A stretch of 64,000 nucleotides of DNA, taken from NCBI GenBank assembly GCA_050290225.1, contig JBNKHG010000002.1, positions 1 through 64,000 of the forward strand, read 5' to 3'. Source of the stretch: JBNKHG01 sp050290225. GTDB taxonomy: Bacteria; Pseudomonadota; Gammaproteobacteria; Pseudomonadales; Cellvibrionaceae. The first letter of the stretch is position 1; each line of letters begins with the position of its first letter. The translations under genes and the position numbers were made by a program. Positions 61,176-64,000 of this stretch are shown in pieces. The notes beneath the pieces were generated by a model that was given only the letters and a program-made list of their open reading frames with translations, was not told the origin of the DNA and ran no database searches.

Positions 61176-62315
61176 CTAAGCCCTCACTGGCTCACACAAG
61201 TGACAGAGGTGGTCGGCAATGGAAGCCGACTGGGAGGAAATACGACTGTTTTCTTCGGCGGTATTGGCAACCGCCTCAATATTACTGGAGATCTCACGCA
61301 CCGCGTCACTCTGTTGCTCCGTAGCAGTAGAGATGGCAAAGAGCATATCGGAGACGCCATTGGCGTTGACGACAATGGTGTCCAGCACCTGCTCTGCCTC
61401 CTTGGCCTTTTCCACCGAACTCTCAGTGCAGCTGACCACATTATCCATACTCTCTCGCACCCTGCACATCTGTTGCTGCACCTCATCGATATTACTGCTG
61501 ATCTCTTTGGCCGATTCCTGACTGCGGTTGGCCAGCGCACGTACCTCTTCGGCCACCACGGCAAACCCACGTCCGTGCTCACCGGCACGCGCCGCTTCAA
61601 TGGCGGCATTGAGCGCCAGTAGATTGGTCTGCTCCGCCATTTCCCGAATCACCGAAGAGATATTGGCCACGTGGGTAGTCCGCTGGTCCAGGCTCTCCAA
61701 AAGCCCATAGGTCACCTCGCCAAACTTCGCCACTTCCTCGGTCATGGAGCGAGCGCTCTCGATAATTGCACGACCTTCCCCACCCAGTTGATCCACGGCA
61801 TGGGCGGACTGGTAGGCTTCCTGGATGCGACGGGCAATTTCATCGACACTGTGGCTTATCTCAGTTACCGCTGCGGCAATAGAGACCGTGGATTTGGACT
61901 GCTGCTCGATATTGGCCGACAATTGTTCGGAAGTGTCAAACAACTCCCGCGCTGAATAGCCGATTTCAGCGTTGACGTCCCGCGTCCCCTGCTGGCTTCG
62001 CAGTTCCTGGCGCGCCATGGCCAACAATGCCGGCCCCGAATCGCGCAACAAACCCCGAAAGCGCTGGTCGATTTCGGTATGATCAATGCTCCTGTCCTTA
62101 TAGAGGTATCGGTTGAGCAGCTCTATATCCGCTGCAGTCGTTATCATGACGGCAACCACCAGATAGAGGTTAAACAGCAGCAGTGACCAAAGAGCGACAC
62201 CGATATGAACGAATGCGCCAAGCAACAGGATCAATATGTTCAATAATAAAAAGAGGTAGAGAGATCTCGTTAGACCAAACGATTTGAGTACCAGCGACAC
62301 GGGCGCGAATATCAT
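61176..62315 (-). CDS. Methyl-accepting chemotaxis protein without sensor domain
   Basis: 379-residue chemoreceptor. Two closely spaced membrane helices (about residues 17-58) leave almost no periplasmic loop, there is no HAMP domain, and the C-terminal signalling domain carries the conserved tip MAEQTNLLALNAAIEAARAGEHGRGFAVVAEEVRALANRS. ATG 62315 has AGGGA upstream; an open extension to 62372 is unlikely to be used. Input is probably supplied by the adjacent NIT protein. Confidence 0.9.
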   Translation of the reverse strand: MIFAPVSLVLKSFGLTRSLYLFLLLNILILLLGAFVHIGVALWSLLLFNLYLVVAVMITTAADIELLNRYLYKDRSIDHTEIDQRFRGLLRDSGPALLAMARQELRSQQGTRDVNAEIGYSARELFDTSEQLSANIEQQSKSTVSIAAAVTEISHSVDEIARRIQEAYQSAHAVDQLGGEGRAIIESARSMTEEVAKFGEVTYGLLESLDQRTTHVANISSVIREMAEQTNLLALNAAIEAARAGEHGRGFAVVAEEVRALANRSQESAKEISSNIDEVQQQMCRVRESMDNVVSCTESSVEKAKEAEQVLDTIVVNANGVSDMLFAISTATEQQSDAVREISSNIEAVANTAEENSRISSQSASIADHLCHLCEPVRA

Positions 62316-62696
62316 GGGATCATCCCTATTGGCAATATTGCTCAGGTAAAAACACGGAAAATAGGAAGGCAAATATTATACCAAGAATGCCCACCTCCTT
62401 TAGGTGCGCCAGTGAGCGCCAATTCTGGGCACAACAGGCTGTCCGCCCACCGCAACACACTAAAAGTGCACGTATTTCCTCAGAAAGGGGTGGTCGTGCA
62501 CTTAATTGGTGATCCGGCAATAACGGTTCAACGGCAGACTCTGCCCTGCCTGTTGAAAAGGCTTCTGAAATGAAAACCGATTATTATTGGAAACTGTGCC
62601 GATAGTGGGGGCGTCTTCATTGATGCTGCCGCTATTAGAGTGGATGACAAACAGGATAGCGACTATCCTTCCCTGTGCGAGCCCTTCGCACGGCAC
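62316..62696. promoter_or_regulatory. 381-base gap upstream of the chemoreceptor operon
   Basis: No gene seen. It holds an inverted repeat AAGTGCACG (62464-62472) / CGTGCACTT (62495-62503) with a 22-base spacer, about 150 bases upstream of the chemoreceptor start, a candidate operator. No sigma-54 element was found. Confidence 0.45.
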
Positions 62697-63875
62697 TTAA
62701 CGCAACACCACCTCAAATCCCCTGACTTCATTGCCCTTGGTTGGCTGATTGGGAATCTTTCGAGACAGTATCAGCGACGACATCGCCAACGCGGCTCCGG
62801 AGAAAAACACAGCCTCCGGCGAACTCAACCACAGCAGACCAAACAGCACGGGAATCACCACAGCGGCAATATGGTTAATGGTAAAGCTTACTCCCGCCGT
62901 AGATGCGATATCCCGGGGATCGGCAATTTTCTGAAAATAGGTTTTAAGGGCAATGGCTAGGGAGAAAAACAGGTGATCCACCACATAGAGTATGGCCGCC
63001 AGGGTGCCGTCCTCCACATAGGCATAGCACACGAATACCAGAATCAGGCCGGTGTATTCAAAAGCCAGTGCACGGCGTTCCCCCACACGCCCAATCCAGG
63101 CGCCGATGCGCCCGGCGATCAGGGAATTTATCGTGTGGTTGAGCAGATACAGACCGGCAATTGTGGCAACATCAAAACCGAATTTCTCCACCATCATAAA
63201 ACTGGCGAATACCATAAAAATCTGGCGGCGAGCACCGCTCATAAAGACCAGCGCGTAATAGAGCCAATAACGTTTGCGTAACACCAGGTGCTTGTGTTGA
63301 ACGGTGGGGTTGGAGAATTGCGGAAAACCCAACCACATTACCAGCACCAGCGCCATACAAAGACCACCACCCGTGAGGTAGATCCATTGGTAATCGAGCT
63401 GCCAGACGGTTTGCGTCAACCACAGCAAGCCATATACCGCCAGGGATGCCAAGGATCCTGCCGCGATCAAGCGCCCCATCACCGCCGGCGCTTCTGTTGG
63501 CGTCAGCCACTGCAGGGAGAGTGACTGTTTCAATGTTTCAAAATAATGAAATCCCACAGACATCAGCAATGTGGTGACCAGCAAACCCGCCTCTGTGGGG
63601 AAAAAACCGGTCGCGACCACACCGGCGCCCAGCAACAATAACGAAAGCATGGCAAAGGTTTGTTCGCGCAATAACAACAGTACAAACACGGCACTGAATG
63701 CCAGGAACCCGGGCACTTCGCGAACGCTCTGCAGCAATCCGATATCCGCTCCGGTAAACGAGGCTTTCTCCACCACAAAATTATTAAGCAGGGCATGCCA
63801 TGTGGAAAATGCCAGCGGCAAAGCCAGCGACATCAAGAGCAAAAGGTTTTTGGGGGTTTGCCAGGCGTAGCGCAC
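62697..63875 (-). CDS. MFS permease of unknown substrate
   Basis: 392-residue membrane protein with about 12 helices, starting MRYAWQTPKNLLLLMSLALPLAFSTWHALLNNF. Central segments such as GRIGAWIGRVGERRALAFEYTG fit the major facilitator motif A position. I do not recognise the substrate group. It stands alone downstream of an operator-like dyad at 63965-63992 and is transcribed leftward toward the chemoreceptor operon. Confidence 0.82.
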   Translation of the reverse strand: MRYAWQTPKNLLLLMSLALPLAFSTWHALLNNFVVEKASFTGADIGLLQSVREVPGFLAFSAVFVLLLLREQTFAMLSLLLLGAGVVATGFFPTEAGLLVTTLLMSVGFHYFETLKQSLSLQWLTPTEAPAVMGRLIAAGSLASLAVYGLLWLTQTVWQLDYQWIYLTGGGLCMALVLVMWLGFPQFSNPTVQHKHLVLRKRYWLYYALVFMSGARRQIFMVFASFMMVEKFGFDVATIAGLYLLNHTINSLIAGRIGAWIGRVGERRALAFEYTGLILVFVCYAYVEDGTLAAILYVVDHLFFSLAIALKTYFQKIADPRDIASTAGVSFTINHIAAVVIPVLFGLLWLSSPEAVFFSGAALAMSSLILSRKIPNQPTKGNEVRGFEVVLR

Positions 63876-63964
63876 ATTTACTCCTGTAATTCAAAGTGCA
63901 GCGTCGAATGAGAGGAGGCTGCACTTTAGCACAGTTGGCAATCCGGTAAAGCGATAAACTCAGA

Positions 63965-63992
63965 TGTATTAAATCAGTCGTGATCTAATACA
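63965..63992. promoter_or_regulatory. 28-base operator-like dyad
   Basis: TGTATTAAATCA (63965-63976) and TGATCTAATACA (63981-63992) are inverted repeats with one mismatch across a GTCG centre. It lies 90 bases upstream of the MFS start and may control it or a divergent gene beyond the window edge. Confidence 0.5.
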
Positions 63993-64000
63993 TTTTAGGA

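Overview
The window reads as chromosome of a marine, polysaccharide-degrading gammaproteobacterium, probably Cellvibrionales/Alteromonadales-like. That is inferred from gene content: three TonB-dependent receptors, a laminarin-type GH16/GH3 locus, a SapC/tryptophan-halogenase/cupin set and an aerobic hybrid benzoate pathway. There is no rRNA, tRNA, CRISPR array, transposase or phage gene. I see four functional blocks.

Block 1 (about 0.1-25.7 kb) is aerobic benzoate degradation through CoA thioesters, the box pathway. It holds benzoate-CoA ligase, the BoxAB epoxidase, BoxC, BoxD, a BoxR-type regulator, a benzoyl-CoA-type thioesterase, a DUF4863 protein, a hemerythrin and the lower genes paaF, paaH and paaJ. 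Between paaF and paaH lies a clearly broken paaG, with about 130 central codons deleted and a frameshift, so the 3,4-to-2,3-dehydroadipyl-CoA isomerase step must be covered elsewhere. A TonB-dependent receptor sits divergent to the ligase. A palindrome-like 14-mer (TGCACTATATTGCA) recurs in front of boxC, the thioesterase/DUF4863 pair, boxR, the receptor and the ligase, which outlines a BoxR regulon that includes the receptor. An embedded three-gene unit (thiolase, reversed-order HAD-crotonase fusion, feruloyl-CoA-synthetase-like ligase) looks like side-chain beta-oxidation of a cinnamate-type acid, possibly ending in benzoyl-CoA.

Block 2 (25.9-37.5 kb) is a beta-glucan (laminarin) locus: a FucP-type sugar permease, a TonB-dependent receptor, a secreted GH16 endoglucanase, a LytS/LytR-type two-component system and a lipoprotein GH3 exo-glucosidase. 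Block 3 (37.7-47.2 kb) holds a TSUP permease and a Xanthomonas/Caulobacter-type TonB-dependent receptor, followed by halogenase, SapC, cupin and a second halogenase.

Block 4 (47.2-62.4 kb) is nitrogen-oxyanion physiology. nrtABC and a porin follow a textbook sigma-54 promoter with two NtrC-like sites. Next, on the same strand, come a flavoprotein/[2Fe-2S]/cytochrome-b fusion, an 11-heme membrane-anchored cytochrome, a DUF3365 haem lipoprotein, a small cytochrome c lipoprotein, a truncated haemoglobin and a ferredoxin-type reductase. No nitrate reductase or sirohaem nitrite reductase is present in the window. On the opposite strand lie a chemoreceptor without a periplasmic sensor, a separate NIT-domain (nitrate/nitrite sensing) membrane protein and an EAL phosphodiesterase: a split nitrate chemosensory unit. 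The electron-transfer conduit and this split receptor are the best candidates for an undescribed system. A lone MFS permease closes the window.
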